From Hawksworthiomyces lignivorus (taxonomy: Eukaryota; Ascomycota; Sordariomycetes; Ophiostomatales; Ophiostomataceae), in NCBI GenBank assembly GCA_002917075.1, contig NTMA01000011.1, forward strand, positions 248,001 through 312,000: DNA of 64,000 nucleotides. The letters run 5' to 3'. The notes below the pieces were generated by a model. That model worked only from the letters and a program-made list of their open reading frames with translations. It had not been told where the DNA came from and made no database searches. A program made the translations under genes and the position numbers. The first letter of the stretch is position 1. Every line of letters begins with the position of its first letter. Positions 23,388 to 34,647 of the stretch are shown piece after piece.

Positions 23388-24950
23388 ACGAATAATGGAC
23401 GGAATGTAAAGGGTGTTTGTGTATAAGGTTGTGGAAATCGGGCAATGGCAAATTTTATGGACTTTCAACAAACAAACAGGCGGACACCGCAACGTTTTAT
23501 TTCCTTTGTCTTTTCTCTGGCTATATTTTTATCTTTTCGTTTATTTTTCGCAGGCGATGGCGAACGATCCGAAATCCGGATTGGGTTTTGATTTGGATGC
23601 CTGCTTTCGTCGGCGCCGGGGGTTTGGGGACTTCACATCTCTTTTGTCTTTCACTCTGCTGTATTTCTTTTCGTCGTCACATATTCGTCTACTTCGGCTT
23701 GTGCGTTCGTTTCACTACAAGATCTTTCGGTTTTCTCTTTTGTATCTCTTCTGATCTATGCGGACTGGACTCTCTTGGCTCGCTAATTACTTGACCTTGC
23801 TCTCTCTTTCTTCTCTTTTGATACATTTCCACCGCATCTTTTAACATGAAAATTATTGGTCTGATATTTTGTTCCTTGTTTCTTGCTTGCTGCTAAAAGT
23901 TCATGAAGTTTTTGTATAGTTGGCGTGTAGTTGCACCCGCACCCTTTACGAGGAAGTGCAATGGATCTCTGTTACTTTGTCTTACGTCGATCGGTAACCT
24001 CAGCCTCTCAAAGTGGGTTGTTGTGATAGTGCAGTTGTACGTCGTGTTCCCGCTAGTTTCGCTGCGACATCTATTCTCGTCGTATTTTCATTTGATACTT
24101 TGTAAAGAAGTGAGTGAAGATCACTTCGTATGACGAGCAATTAGTTTAGTTCTGCTTTTTAATTTCGCTTACTTCAAACATGCATATCTTCAAACATCTC
24201 TATTTTTGCGACCCTAAGTGACCAATGTTGTTCAATGGGGGGATGTGGTTTGCAGAGATGATGTTGGACTGTACCTATACCAAAGACTGAAAGACTTCGC
24301 TTGTGATATTCGTGAGCAGAGGACGAGCCCTCCGTTTTTGGCCGAGCACGTGAACGCAAATTTTGTGAAAGTTAGAGCACAGAAGCATGTGAAAGTGCAT
24401 ATAGCTGAAGCATCTCCGTTATGTCATTGTATTGTGATATTACATCGTATGCGTATATATTGAGAGCAGTCGATGAATGCATGCAACGTATAGACAGATA
24501 AAATTCAAAGACGAACACCCAAGACTGAAAGAAGAAACACAAAAACACAAACTCAGCTTGAGTTTATCCAAGAACCCTTCCAGTAAACCGCCCCGGCGCC
24601 GTGAGCTAATGTTTAAATGAAAACCCTCCTCTTTCTACTCTTAGTTTTCTGTTTTCGCGGGGATTGAATTTCGTATCGGTCGTAGAAGCGGAAAAAGAAG
24701 AAAAATAGAGCTGTCCCATTCCTATGCTCCTTTGCTGAATATGTCCCCCAACCGAAAGCCATTTGAATGCTGTTGAACCAAAGTATGCTATTCCCTCCCC
24801 ATGCCCTTGTTAACAAGTTTCATATATGTTGCCCGTGTCAATCCCATCACTTGAATTTAGAGGAATGGATTCTGTGCTGGGCTTCCAAGGAGCCCACGAG
24901 ACTGCCATTCCAAAACTGTTGAAGATTGCAGCTCTGCCGCCACCGCAGCT
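23388..24950. other. Convergent intergenic region, veA to CHY/RING gene
   Basis: Both flanking genes end here, so it should contain the two 3' UTRs. It is T-rich with broken frames. I see no gene or repeat of note. Confidence 0.5.
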
Positions 24951-27354
24951 CTACGGATGACCAAAGAGCGCAATCTCTTCCTCTTCGTCATCGTCGTCAT
25001 CATCTTCTTCCTCTTCCTCTTCCTCTTCCTCCTCTTCTTCCTCATCGTCGTCTTCTTCCTCGTCGTCTTCGTTTGTGTCTGCCGCTCTCCGCCTCCACGA
25101 CAAATTGCGGGGGTCAAACAGGCCCAAAATCACACCGTCTTCTCTGTCTGACGCCTGGTCGTAGTCGTCGTCTTCGTCGCTGTCCATTTGAAATTCTTCT
25201 TCGCCGTAGCCAGGCGGGGCTGTCGCCTGCACCGGCGCCTGCGTCGGCGACATCATAAACACTGGCGACACGGTCCGGAACAGCATAACGGGAGACCGAG
25301 GAGGATGGCCCGCCGCCGAGGCAGCAGCAGCAGCAGCGCTTCCGGACAGGATGGAGCGTGGAGAGTCGCCTAAGCCCAGCTGGGGGCTCGAAGACAATGG
25401 GGGCGAGGGTGGTCCAGGCGGCTGGTGCTGCTGCACTTGCGATGTGGGCGGCAGCAGCAGCGCGCTATGCGTGGTGGACACGCGCAGCGGGAGGGGGAGC
25501 GAAGCTGTGCTGCTGCCGCCGCCCGCGTCCGCCGCCCCTTCCAGCGCTGCACCTCGTGCTGCTTCGGCGTCGGCAGACTCGCGGTGCGAAATGGGACTGT
25601 TTAGGAGATGGAGCTCGACCGTGTTGTAGGACAGGCAGATCTCGCACCGAAGGCCCCCCCAGTGGTATTTGGTGGACGTCTTGGCCTCGCAGTCGTTGCA
25701 CAGGATGATGGCGCGCGTGTCCTGGTACTCTGGCGGCATCGGCTGCTCTTCGAGGTGCTTGTCGAGCCGGCGGAACATGCTCTCCATGTTCTCGACGCTC
25801 TTGTTGCAGATGGGGCACTTGTACGAGCGCTTGATGTACTCGGCCCGGCAGTCGTCGTGGATCATGTGGCCGCACTTCATGGTGACCACCTTTTTGTGCG
25901 TGGTGAAGATGTACTCGCCGCAGATGGGGCAGTCGCAGTCCATGACGCCTTCGCGACACCGGTGCGACTCCTCTTGGTTGATGGCGATGCACGAGCCGCA
26001 TTTCTACAAGAGAGCGTTAGTGCCTTCGACCGACAGGGGCAAAAATAGGACAATCGGGTTCAGTGCGTACCTTGCAGTGGAAGAAGTCTTTGCCGAGGCC
26101 CTCGCCGACGCGGCAGATGCCGCAGTCGCTGCAGTGGTAGATGCTCTTGCTGGGGTCGTCGTTCCAGAGCTTGCAGATGCCGCAGTAGTAGCGGGCGGCG
26201 GACTCGCCGCACTTGGCGCACACGTCGCCGACGCGCTGGGCGTGGCCGCAGAGCATGCACAGCATGTTCTTGGTGTCGCGGCGCGGAAGGACGTGGCCCT
26301 CGGCGTCGTTGTGGCACAGCCGGCACGTGTACCAGCGCTCGCACGTGGAGCACTGCAGCTTCACGTTCCGCCGGTAGTGCTCGCAGCCGAGCAGGGGGCG
26401 GCCGTCTTCGTCGCAGGACACGCTGCCACCGTCGTCTCGACGGTCGCTCTTGCCGCAGCCCGGAACGTACGTCGGCCGCAGGTCGTCCTCGGTCAGGGTA
26501 AAGGTCTGCGTGGGGAGAGGCGACGCGGACGAGTGGGAGCCGCTCCAGAACTTGAGCGACTCGAGCGGCCCGTGGGCGACAGGCTCGTCGCGGATGGTCG
26601 CCGCCGCCACGGGGGGGCTGGACGGGGTCAGAGGTCGCACGGCCGGCGCAGACCGGCGTGCGCGCGTGTATCCCTCCATGAGAAGACTGTGGACGATCCT
26701 TGCCTTCTCCGTCGGAGCGAGGTCGCGTGACTGGACGGCCAGGATGCGGCGCCTCATCCTGCTCATGCCGTCGTCCTCGGGCAGCTCTACGTTTCCGTAA
26801 AACCCGGAGGGCAGAGAACTCGGCATTCCAGCTGCAGAGTCCTCGTCGTCGATTACTTCTAAGCGCTCGCCGTCCGCAGCGAAGCCCGCTCCGCTGTTGC
26901 TGGCTAACCCCGCCGACCTCGGCCTTATCTGCGAGTGCTCATTGGGAGCAGAAGACAAAATAGCAGCCGGCTGTAAGCCTGCACTGTCATGATCCAGCTG
27001 GTCTTGTTCCTGGTCCTCTTCTGGCAGAGCTGGGGCACGAAAGTGACGGGGCAGGGTGTGTCGTGTGACAATGGGTCTTGCCCCGGCTGGACCGGATGCT
27101 GGCGGATTTGGCGCCATCCGTGCTGGGTCGGACGGCCGCCTTACTGCAGCACTGCCAGAGGAAGCGGCGTCTGCCTTGGACAATTCTAGCTTCTGGGCCG
27201 ATTCCAAGTCCTCATCTTCGTGGAAGACAAGGGCGTCGGCGGAAGGCTGTCTGTCGAGGGGTGTTTCAAGTGCAGAAGCGGCGAAATTAGCAGAGAATCG
27301 ACGGGCTTGCCGGAGGACAGGATTGATGATGAAGTCGGGGACGAGCGAGGACAT
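24951..27354 (-). CDS. CHY/CTCHY/RING zinc-finger protein, probable E3 ubiquitin ligase (Pirh2/RCHY1-like)
   Basis: A multi-zinc protein with the domain order of RCHY1/Pirh2 ubiquitin ligases. On the minus strand exon 1 is 27354-26071 and exon 2 is 26003-24951, with a 67-nt GT-AG intron in phase 0; the product has 778 residues. The first 310 residues or so are disordered. A CHY zinc finger follows from about 321 (LLGCEHYRRN, LQCSTCERWYTCRLCH), then a CTCHY finger (CGICKLWNDD, YHCSDCGICRVG, HCKKCGSC), a C3H2C3 RING from about 453 (CPICGEYIF, KCGHMIHDDC, CPICNKSV) and a zinc-ribbon pair (CNDCEAK, LRCEIC). The intron splits the CTCHY finger. The C-terminus is a long Asp/Glu run ending in LFGHP. 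An in-frame upstream start at 27444 would add a hydrophobic leader, but 27354 fits better. Catalytic activity is inferred from the domains. Confidence 0.9.
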
Positions 27355-30122
27355 TGAAAGTTCAAAAATAATAAGACAGTAGCAAAAGAAGATCAATCCA
27401 CAAAGGCCTAACAAGAGCACACAGACAACGCAAGAAGAGGGCAACTACAGAAGAAGTATGTTGAACACAAAGAAACTACTTTGGGAAGAAGTGGAGGAAC
27501 AAGCGAGCCAGAAGGGAAATCGTGAGCCATCCCATGAAAGAGAGCGATCCCGTGGTGCCATTACCAAAGAAGCAAGGATCCGAAGTAAGCAGTGGACCCG
27601 CTGTGGGGGCTCGTAGGCCGATGCACGTGCTTTTTTCCAGAGTTCGGATCACTAATACTGGCTCGACCAGCCTAATAATTGGAGCGAACATATGGAGTCA
27701 TAGTACCACGACTCGCACGATTACTCAGATAATAAGGGGAGCACCGATTGCTTATCGAGTGACAAAGTTCTGCTTTCCATGGTAAGAATTTAGTCGTGAA
27801 TTCCGACATCAGGCTCCTCAAGGCTGACGTATACAGCGAATAGAACTGAATGAGAGGTCCGAGAACGACTGAAAGATAGTTCCTGTTGCGCATATCTGAT
27901 GAAACCAGCCGCAGTGTTGGGGAATGGCCAAGTATGAGATGCAGCAAGTTAGATGTGCCAATGCCAACATTCTCAATATATCTTTGGCTCTTCACAAGAG
28001 TCAAGATCGGAATGAGGCGCCTTGCGATCCTATGATAAGGAAGTTGTACGGTCGAGATAGAACGTATCGAGGCTGCATGCGAAACACAAGGTCGCTAATA
28101 TAAAGGGGGGTGGGGAGTAATATAAAACAAGTCTTAAGACTCTTAGACAAGGCATTTGAGAAACTTGTACGGAATAAGGGCAGCATCGTGCCCAATATTC
28201 TGATTGAATTTGGCTTGCGGCTACAGCAGACGGTGGCAGAGAATGTATGTTGTGGCTGGAAAGAGAGGAATAATTGTACAATAAGAGAGAACACAATCTT
28301 TTTCATCCAAAGCTACATAGTTAGTCTTATGTTGATCCAATATGCCGTAGGGGCTACGGAGCACGTAACATTCATACTGGTGGCCGATCCTTGGAGACGC
28401 CCGACAGGTTTATGTCGCACTGGTCTCTATTATTGAATATTGAATTATTTCCACAGAGCTGAAATCTAAGGCCCGATGGAGACGAAAGGGGCACTGGTCG
28501 AGTTCTGGTCCTAACCGGCTTTGAAGCTTCTGGCAGAGGTGACCTAGCGGAGCTAACAGAAAAGGCTGACGTTGGAGCCGGCACAAGCCCCTGACGCCGG
28601 CGTCTGTTATCGTTTCGTTTAGTTCGTTTCCCACCCTGCCTTGTAATCCCAATCATGGAGGGCGGCCCTGCTTGGAATTCGCTCGACTCGTTATGCAGAC
28701 ATCGAACGTAGGAATGAGGCATGTCCTATGCTTGCATAAGGTACAGCAGCCGGTTGTAGTACCTCATTAGAAGAGAGAAGCTTTGCTCACGATTTATTTC
28801 TGAGATATGGAGTCCACTTCTCTGCTCCATATTACCTGGGCAACATCGTACGTGGACGAAAACGCAATAAGTCTCCGCTGGAGGGCCTCGACTTTCGATG
28901 GATACAAACACCTGTCTATTTCACTTTTTTGTTCAGCTTGGCTAGCCAGACCCACCCACGCGCGGGAGCTTCTTGGTGGAAGTGCCCAGCGATTGGGCGA
29001 GCTATGCCATTTGCAACCCCCCCCCCCGGAAAGCCCAGCAAAACAGGGAAATCTCCCCCTGCTGGGTTGTGCACCATAACGAGCCACGGTATCTAATTCT
29101 GGACTCTTGATTCTGTCCTGCGGCGAGAGCCCAGCCCGGGTTTGCGTCGTGCTGCAGCGAAAGCAGGTAATCGCTATTATTGCTATGACCATATTTGGGG
29201 CATACGTTATGTGTTTGATTTCGCTCCTTCGACACCAAGCCTATATTCTGGGTTTCTGCTTCTGGAGGGGTTCGTCACCATCAGTCGAGAAATACGAAAA
29301 GGACACCTGTTGGCCAGCCCCAAGACAAGATAGTCCCACCATGCAGCGGAACTAACTCCACCATCCCTTTTCCTTGCCTGTCCGTCTTGCGTTTTACGCG
29401 GCCGCGAAACAGCTCTCCCTGCCGCTCCGCCAGCGTCTGTTCCTTGTCGTTAGATACATGCAATTCCCCTTCGATGCTAACCGTCCTTATTGCGATCCTT
29501 AATTTTTTTTTTTTTTTTGTTCTGTTAAGCCCTCGATATTGTTTGATATTCGCACTTCCCGCATTTGCTTCTTCTCTTCTCTCTAAGTCTTATTATTCTC
29601 TTTTTTCTTTTCCTTTCTCTTACTTGACATCATAGCTTCTGTCCTTCTCTCACATAGGACATTTGCTGTGTCGTGCAAGACCAGAGGAGAGCTCCATCGC
29701 CTTGGAGGTCTATTCTATTCCCCCCTACGCCACTCTCGCCGCGCTACCTCCTTTTTCGGTACTTTCCTTAAACGTGTTGTTAACTTCCTTTTTTCTCTCT
29801 CCCTTTTCACCTCATTTCGTTTTGTTTTTCTACGCCGGGATAATAGCTCCCTTCTTCTTGTCCTCTTCCTCTTCCTCCTCTATCCCATTTCTTTCAATTC
29901 ACTTCTTTCGCTCGTTCCTTTCCTTTTTTTTTTTTTTCTCTTTTCCCTTTTTCTTGATTGCGTCGTGTCCTTTCACGAGGCTGCTGACTTTCCTCTTCCT
30001 CTCTTTCCCTTTTTTTAACCCTCCTGCCTCGTCTCTCCTTCGCCGATCGAAGGAAAACGACAAGGCTTTCTTCCTCTTCCATTTCTATACCTAATCCCAT
30101 CGAGCTATACCCCCTCGACATC
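27355..30122. other. Intergenic region between CHY/RING gene and pmtA (divergent)
   Basis: This region should carry both promoters. The last 600 bases before pmtA are strongly pyrimidine-rich, typical of a fungal 5' leader. Two ATG-started minus-strand ORFs of 132 and 116 codons (29192-28794 and 28722-28372) have no recognised family and are treated as candidates only. A run of 11 C lies at 29017-29027. Confidence 0.45.
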
Positions 30123-32970
30123 ATGGCCGCCACCAAACCCGTCGCGGCCTCTGGCGCACAGCCTGTCGACACAGACGCTCTCCGCCAGCGTACCACCGCT
30201 GCTCCCACCCCAGCGGCCGCTCCTACCCCCGTTGAAGTCGACGACAAGAAGCTTAAGAAGCCGTCACCATCTATCTGGCAGCTTCTTGACCAGTGGGAGG
30301 TCGTCTACGCCCCGATTATATTCACGGCAGTGGCTCTCTTCACCCGCCTATACAAGATTGGTCTCTCAGACATTGTTACTTGGGACGAAGCACAGCAAGT
30401 CTCCCCTGTCCCTAAATTCCGAGTCCTCGTTTCGATGCTCGACGGGTAGAAACAAGATGGTGCACACAAGCAGATATAGTCTTGCTAATGTTGTCTCGTA
30501 TATTCCAGCTTCGGAAAGTTCGGTTCTCACTATCTGCAGCACACGTTCTACTTCGACGTGCACCCTCCCCTTGGCAAGCTTCTCGTGGGCCTGTCCGGTT
30601 ACATCGCCGGTTACAATGGCAGCTTCGAATTTAAGTCTGGCGAGACGTATCCGCCCGAGATCGATTTCTGGACCATGCGTGTCTTCAATGCCATGTTTGG
30701 CGTCTTCATTGTTCCCATGGCCTAGTATGTGCAACCCGACCCGCAGCTCTTCTCTGCTCATTTCCCTTACCGGGGCTCCGACCAGCATGATTCTACGCTT
30801 TATAAACAATGCTCAGCATATGCTCTAAAATGACATCAGCTAATACGCAGTGTGTAGCTTCACCGCTCGCGAATTGAACTTCTCTCGGCCTGCAGTGTGG
30901 TTAGTTACGCTGATGGTTCTCTGCGAGAACAGCTACACCACTATCTCCCGTATGAGAATTCCAACAACCTCCAATGCTCAATATCTAGTCTATTGCCATG
31001 ACGCTGACAACAATGTGAACAACAGGTTTCATCCTCCTTGACTCTATGCTGCTCTGTGGCACTGTCTCTACCGTTCTGTGCTGGGCCAAGTTCCACCGCG
31101 TTCAGAACAAGAGCTTCGAGCCGGAGTGGTTTTTCTGGCTCTTTATGACTGGCCTGAGCATTGGCTGTGTCACCAGCGTCAAGCTTGTGGGTTTGTTCGT
31201 CACTGCCATGGTCGGTCTGTACACTGCGGAAGATCTTTGGAACAAGTTTGGCAACATCAAAATGAAGCCGGTACGTGTTACAAGAGAACCCCCTATCGTG
31301 CCATTTTTGCATTGCGCTCCAAAGGACACAGAAACAGCTAACGAGTCTTGCAGGCTGTCCTTGCTGCCCATGTTGCCGCAAGAGTGGTGGGCCTAATCAT
31401 CCTGCCATTCCTTGTCTACATGCTCAGCTTCGCCATTCACTTTGCTGTTCTCACACACTCCGGTCCGGGCGACGCACAGATGAGCTCCCTCTTTCAAGCC
31501 AATCTGGAAGGCACTGAAGTTGGACAGGGCAGCCCCCTTGAAATCGCATACGGTTCGCGCGTTACCTTGAAGAACATGGGTTACGGTGGTGGTAAGTCTA
31601 CTCCTGCTTCTCAAATAAGATCAGGAAACGAGCTCTAACGGCGCAATACAGGGTTGCTTCATTCTCACGTCCAGTAAGAACCGAAATACCAATCCCTCTT
31701 TCCCAACATTCCCTGAGAGCTCAACTTTCTAACTCCATACCCACAGGACCTTCCCGGAAGGCTCGGGCCAGCAGCAGGTTACTTGCTACCACCACAAAGA
31801 TGCGAACAACGACTGGTTCTTTTACCCGACTCGCGAAGAGCCCGAATGGGAGAGCGAGGAAGAGCCCAAATTCATTGGCGACAACACTGTGATCCGCCTG
31901 ATCCATGCCCAGACCGGACGGAATCTTCACTCTCACGAGATCTCGGCCCCTGTTACGAAGGGCGACAAAGAGGTTTCATGCTACGGTAACCTCACTATCG
32001 GCGATGCAAAGGACTACTGGAAGATCGAGGTTCTGGATGATGTTGCGTCTCGTGACCGGAGCCGCATTCGCACTCTCACGACGTCTTTCCGCCTGAAGCA
32101 TACGGTTATGGGCTGCTATCTTCGCGCTGGTAACGTCAACTTGCCGCAGTGGGGCTTCCGACAGATTGAAGTCACCTGCGCCAAAGAAAATAACCCCCGC
32201 GATACCTACACTCACTGGAACATTGAGGCTCACTGGAACGACAAGCGTAAGTCTTTCTGAGAGCATCCCGTTCCCTACCGCTGGTACCAGTGCAGGAGGC
32301 AATGTAGCTAATGTGAACATATATAGTGCCTGCTGGTAACCCTGGCGTTTACAAGTCGCCATTCCTTCGGGATTTCATCCACCTGAATGTTGCCATGATG
32401 ACGAGCAACAACGCTCTTGTCCCCGACCCAGATAAGCAGGACGATCTGGCCTCTAAGTGGTGGCAGTGGCCGATCCTGAACGTGGGCTTGAGAATGTGTG
32501 GATGGGATGACAAGATCGTCAAGTACTTCCTTCTCGGCAACCCGCTCGTGTACTGGGGATCCACTGCTGGTCTTGGTATCTTCGGTGCCCTGCTCGTATG
32601 GTACGCCCTCCGGTGGCAGCGCGGATTCGAAGAGCTGTCTCAAGATGATATCGATCACATCCATTATGCTGGCATCTACCCAGTGATTGGATGGTTCCTT
32701 CATTACCTGCCGTTCGTCATCATGGCGCGTGTCACTTATGTGCACCACTATTATCCAGCTCTCTACTTCGCCATCCTCACTTTTGGCTTTTTGGCGGACT
32801 GGTTCCTGAAAAACCGGAACACAATTATCCGGTACACGACCTATAGCATTCTGTACGCCGGTGTCATTGGCCTTTACATCTACTTCATTCCGATCTGCTG
32901 GGGCATGACGGGCCCCAACCGCCAATACAGCTACATGAAGTGGTTCGACAGCTGGAGAATGTCGGATTAA
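30123..32970 (+). CDS. pmtA: Dolichyl-phosphate-mannose protein O-mannosyltransferase, PMT2 subfamily
   Basis: An ER membrane enzyme that transfers mannose from dolichyl-phosphate mannose to Ser/Thr of secretory proteins, usually as a Pmt1-Pmt2 type dimer. Eight exons: 30123-30394, 30509-30724, 30858-30949, 31026-31270, 31354-31591, 31652-31673, 31747-32246, 32327-32970; phases join exactly to 742 residues. The catalytic loop motif [13 protein letters not shown] is assembled across intron 1 (D88, E89, split H91), followed by [10 protein letters not shown]. The lumenal MIR region includes [31 protein letters not shown] and TSFRLKHT. The C-terminal part has [20 protein letters not shown] and [17 protein letters not shown], diagnostic of PMT2. 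Intron 1 has a GC donor (GCAAGT) and exon 6 is only 22 nt; both are required for the conserved reading. In A. nidulans the PMT2-type gene is pmtA, hence the symbol. The start ATG follows a pyrimidine-rich leader. Confidence 0.95.
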
Positions 32971-33759
32971 GGATAATACTGCGAACAGCGGTATTGTCCA
33001 GATTAAAAGCTACAAGATGCTGGGTCCGTGTTGCTGCCATCCGGTCTTCGGCCGAGGTTAGATGGTAGGAAGCCAGTGGAAGAACAATCAAACGCAATGG
33101 GGTGAGCAGAAAAATTTTGTCTCTGGCTTTTGCCCGGAGAAGATGGTAATAACTTACAGGAAAGACTTTTGAGGTGGATAGAATACTGTAGCTTTATAAA
33201 CAATATGGGCCTTGGGCTGGAGTTCTGGCTACATTTTGGGATGTTTCATGTTGTGGAAGAAATGGATGGAGCATGTTTCTCAAAACCCAAAAAAATACAT
33301 CAAGACGGGCAGCTTGCGATTTACTATGTAATACAATATGAATACTTTTTTTTTGTTCCAATTTTCGTCTAATTTTCCAAGATGAATATACAACTCGTGA
33401 TTGTGCAAGAAAATTCCCGCTTCCACCAGAGTATGTCATCAAATCCTAATGTTGATTTTCTCTATCAACTACTATAGGTACAGGTCTAAGACAAGTGCGA
33501 GTCCTTACAGATGAGATATATAAGAGCGAGCTTTTTGCCCCTGAAGACAAAGAAATGCTGAAATTAGACAACGGGTATCAGTTTAAGAAAAGGGGACCGC
33601 CCAAGAGAGTATGCACATGCAATGAAGGGAGCCGGACTATTCCAAGATTCGGATGAGGGCAGAGCAGGCGCCAGGGAGCAACGGAGCTGGGAAGAGGTAA
33701 CGGAAACGAAAATGGTATGACGCGGTTCAGCTGTGGCTGTCGGGGAAAATTGCGTCTCT
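32971..33759. other. Convergent intergenic region, pmtA to Rab gene
   Basis: It contains the 3' ends of both genes. The sequence is A/T-rich with no coding signal and no clear repeat. Confidence 0.5.
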
Positions 33760-34647
33760 TTAGCAACAACCGCCGTTGCCCTTGTTGTAGGCGCCGTCGA
33801 GTCGTAATGGCCGCGCTCCGCCAGATGCGGCGGCAGCGGCAGCAGCAGCAGCCCCGGGGCCCTTGACGCCCGACCGGCGATCGTTGAGGTCGTAGCGGCC
33901 GGCCTGGATGTTCTGGTAGATGCGGTCGGCGACGCGCAGGAAGGCGTGCTCGACGTTCTCGCCGCTCTTTGCGCTCGTCTCGACGTACTCGAGCACGCCG
34001 TTCCGCTGGGCCCACTCCTGGGCCTCGGCGCGCGTGACCTGCCGCTGGTTCTGCTGCTCTTCGGTGCCGTCGCCCGCGGTCAGGTCCGCCTTGTTGCCCA
34101 CCAGGACGACGACGATGTCCGGCTCGGCGATCTGCCGCAGGTCGTCCAGCCAGTCCTTGACGTGCAAGAACGTCTGCTTGCGGGACAGGTCGAAGACCAG
34201 GAGGGCGCCCGAGGCGCCGCGGAAGTACGAGCGCGTCACCGACTTGTACGTCTCCTGGCCGGCCGTGTCCCACAGGGAGAGCTTCATGTGCTTCTGGGGC
34301 TCGGCCGGCTGGGCGCGCGGCGGGTCCGGCAGGCCGTTGAGGGACCGCGGCGGCGCCGCCGTGGCAGACGATAAGGATGTCGCTGCATTGTATTCTTCGG
34401 GCGGCGGCTGTGCTGCAGAGGATGTCAAGGTATTTGATGCTGCCGATGCTGCCGGGTAGGCGCGGCTGTGTGGTGGCCCGACGGGCACGATGCGGCTGCC
34501 AAACTCGACGCCAATGGTGACGTCGTGGTGGGCGACAAAGCGCCCCTCGCACAGGCGGATGGTCAGGCTGCTCTTACCGCAGCCCGAGTCGCCGATGCAC
34601 ACAAGCTTGGCAATGTAGTCCCATTGCGGCGGAGGGGACGAAGACAT
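33760..34647 (-). CDS. Rab-family small GTPase (Rab2/Rab4-like) with a ~60-residue insertion
   Basis: A membrane-traffic GTPase, intronless in its coding part, 295 residues. Nucleotide-binding motifs are intact: P-loop GDSGCGKS (19-26), switch I with T44 in HDVTIGVEFG, DTAGQE (127-132), NKAD (185-188) and ETSAK (223-227). The C-terminus ends in CC, the double-geranylgeranylation signal of Rabs. Between the switch I strand and DTAGQE is a Pro/Ala/Ser-rich insertion of about 60 residues (58-118), and a shorter one follows NKAD. These make the protein about 80-90 residues longer than a usual Rab. The YFRGASGALLVFDL segment and NIQAGRYDLNDRRSGVK tail fit the Rab2/Rab4 branch; the exact subtype is uncertain. 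Sequence upstream (to about 35.0 kb) has donor-like GTATGT and acceptor-like sites, so a 5' UTR intron is possible. Confidence 0.92.
   Translation of the reverse strand: MSSSPPPQWDYIAKLVCIGDSGCGKSSLTIRLCEGRFVAHHDVTIGVEFGSRIVPVGPPHSRAYPAASAASNTLTSSAAQPPPEEYNAATSLSSATAAPPRSLNGLPDPPRAQPAEPQKHMKLSLWDTAGQETYKSVTRSYFRGASGALLVFDLSRKQTFLHVKDWLDDLRQIAEPDIVVVLVGNKADLTAGDGTEEQQNQRQVTRAEAQEWAQRNGVLEYVETSAKSGENVEHAFLRVADRIYQNIQAGRYDLNDRRSGVKGPGAAAAAAAAASGGARPLRLDGAYNKGNGGCC

Noticed and set aside
25669..26730. Plus-strand open frame of 353 codons over the CHY/RING gene
   Set aside because: It runs across both exons and the intron of the opposite gene and has no motif.
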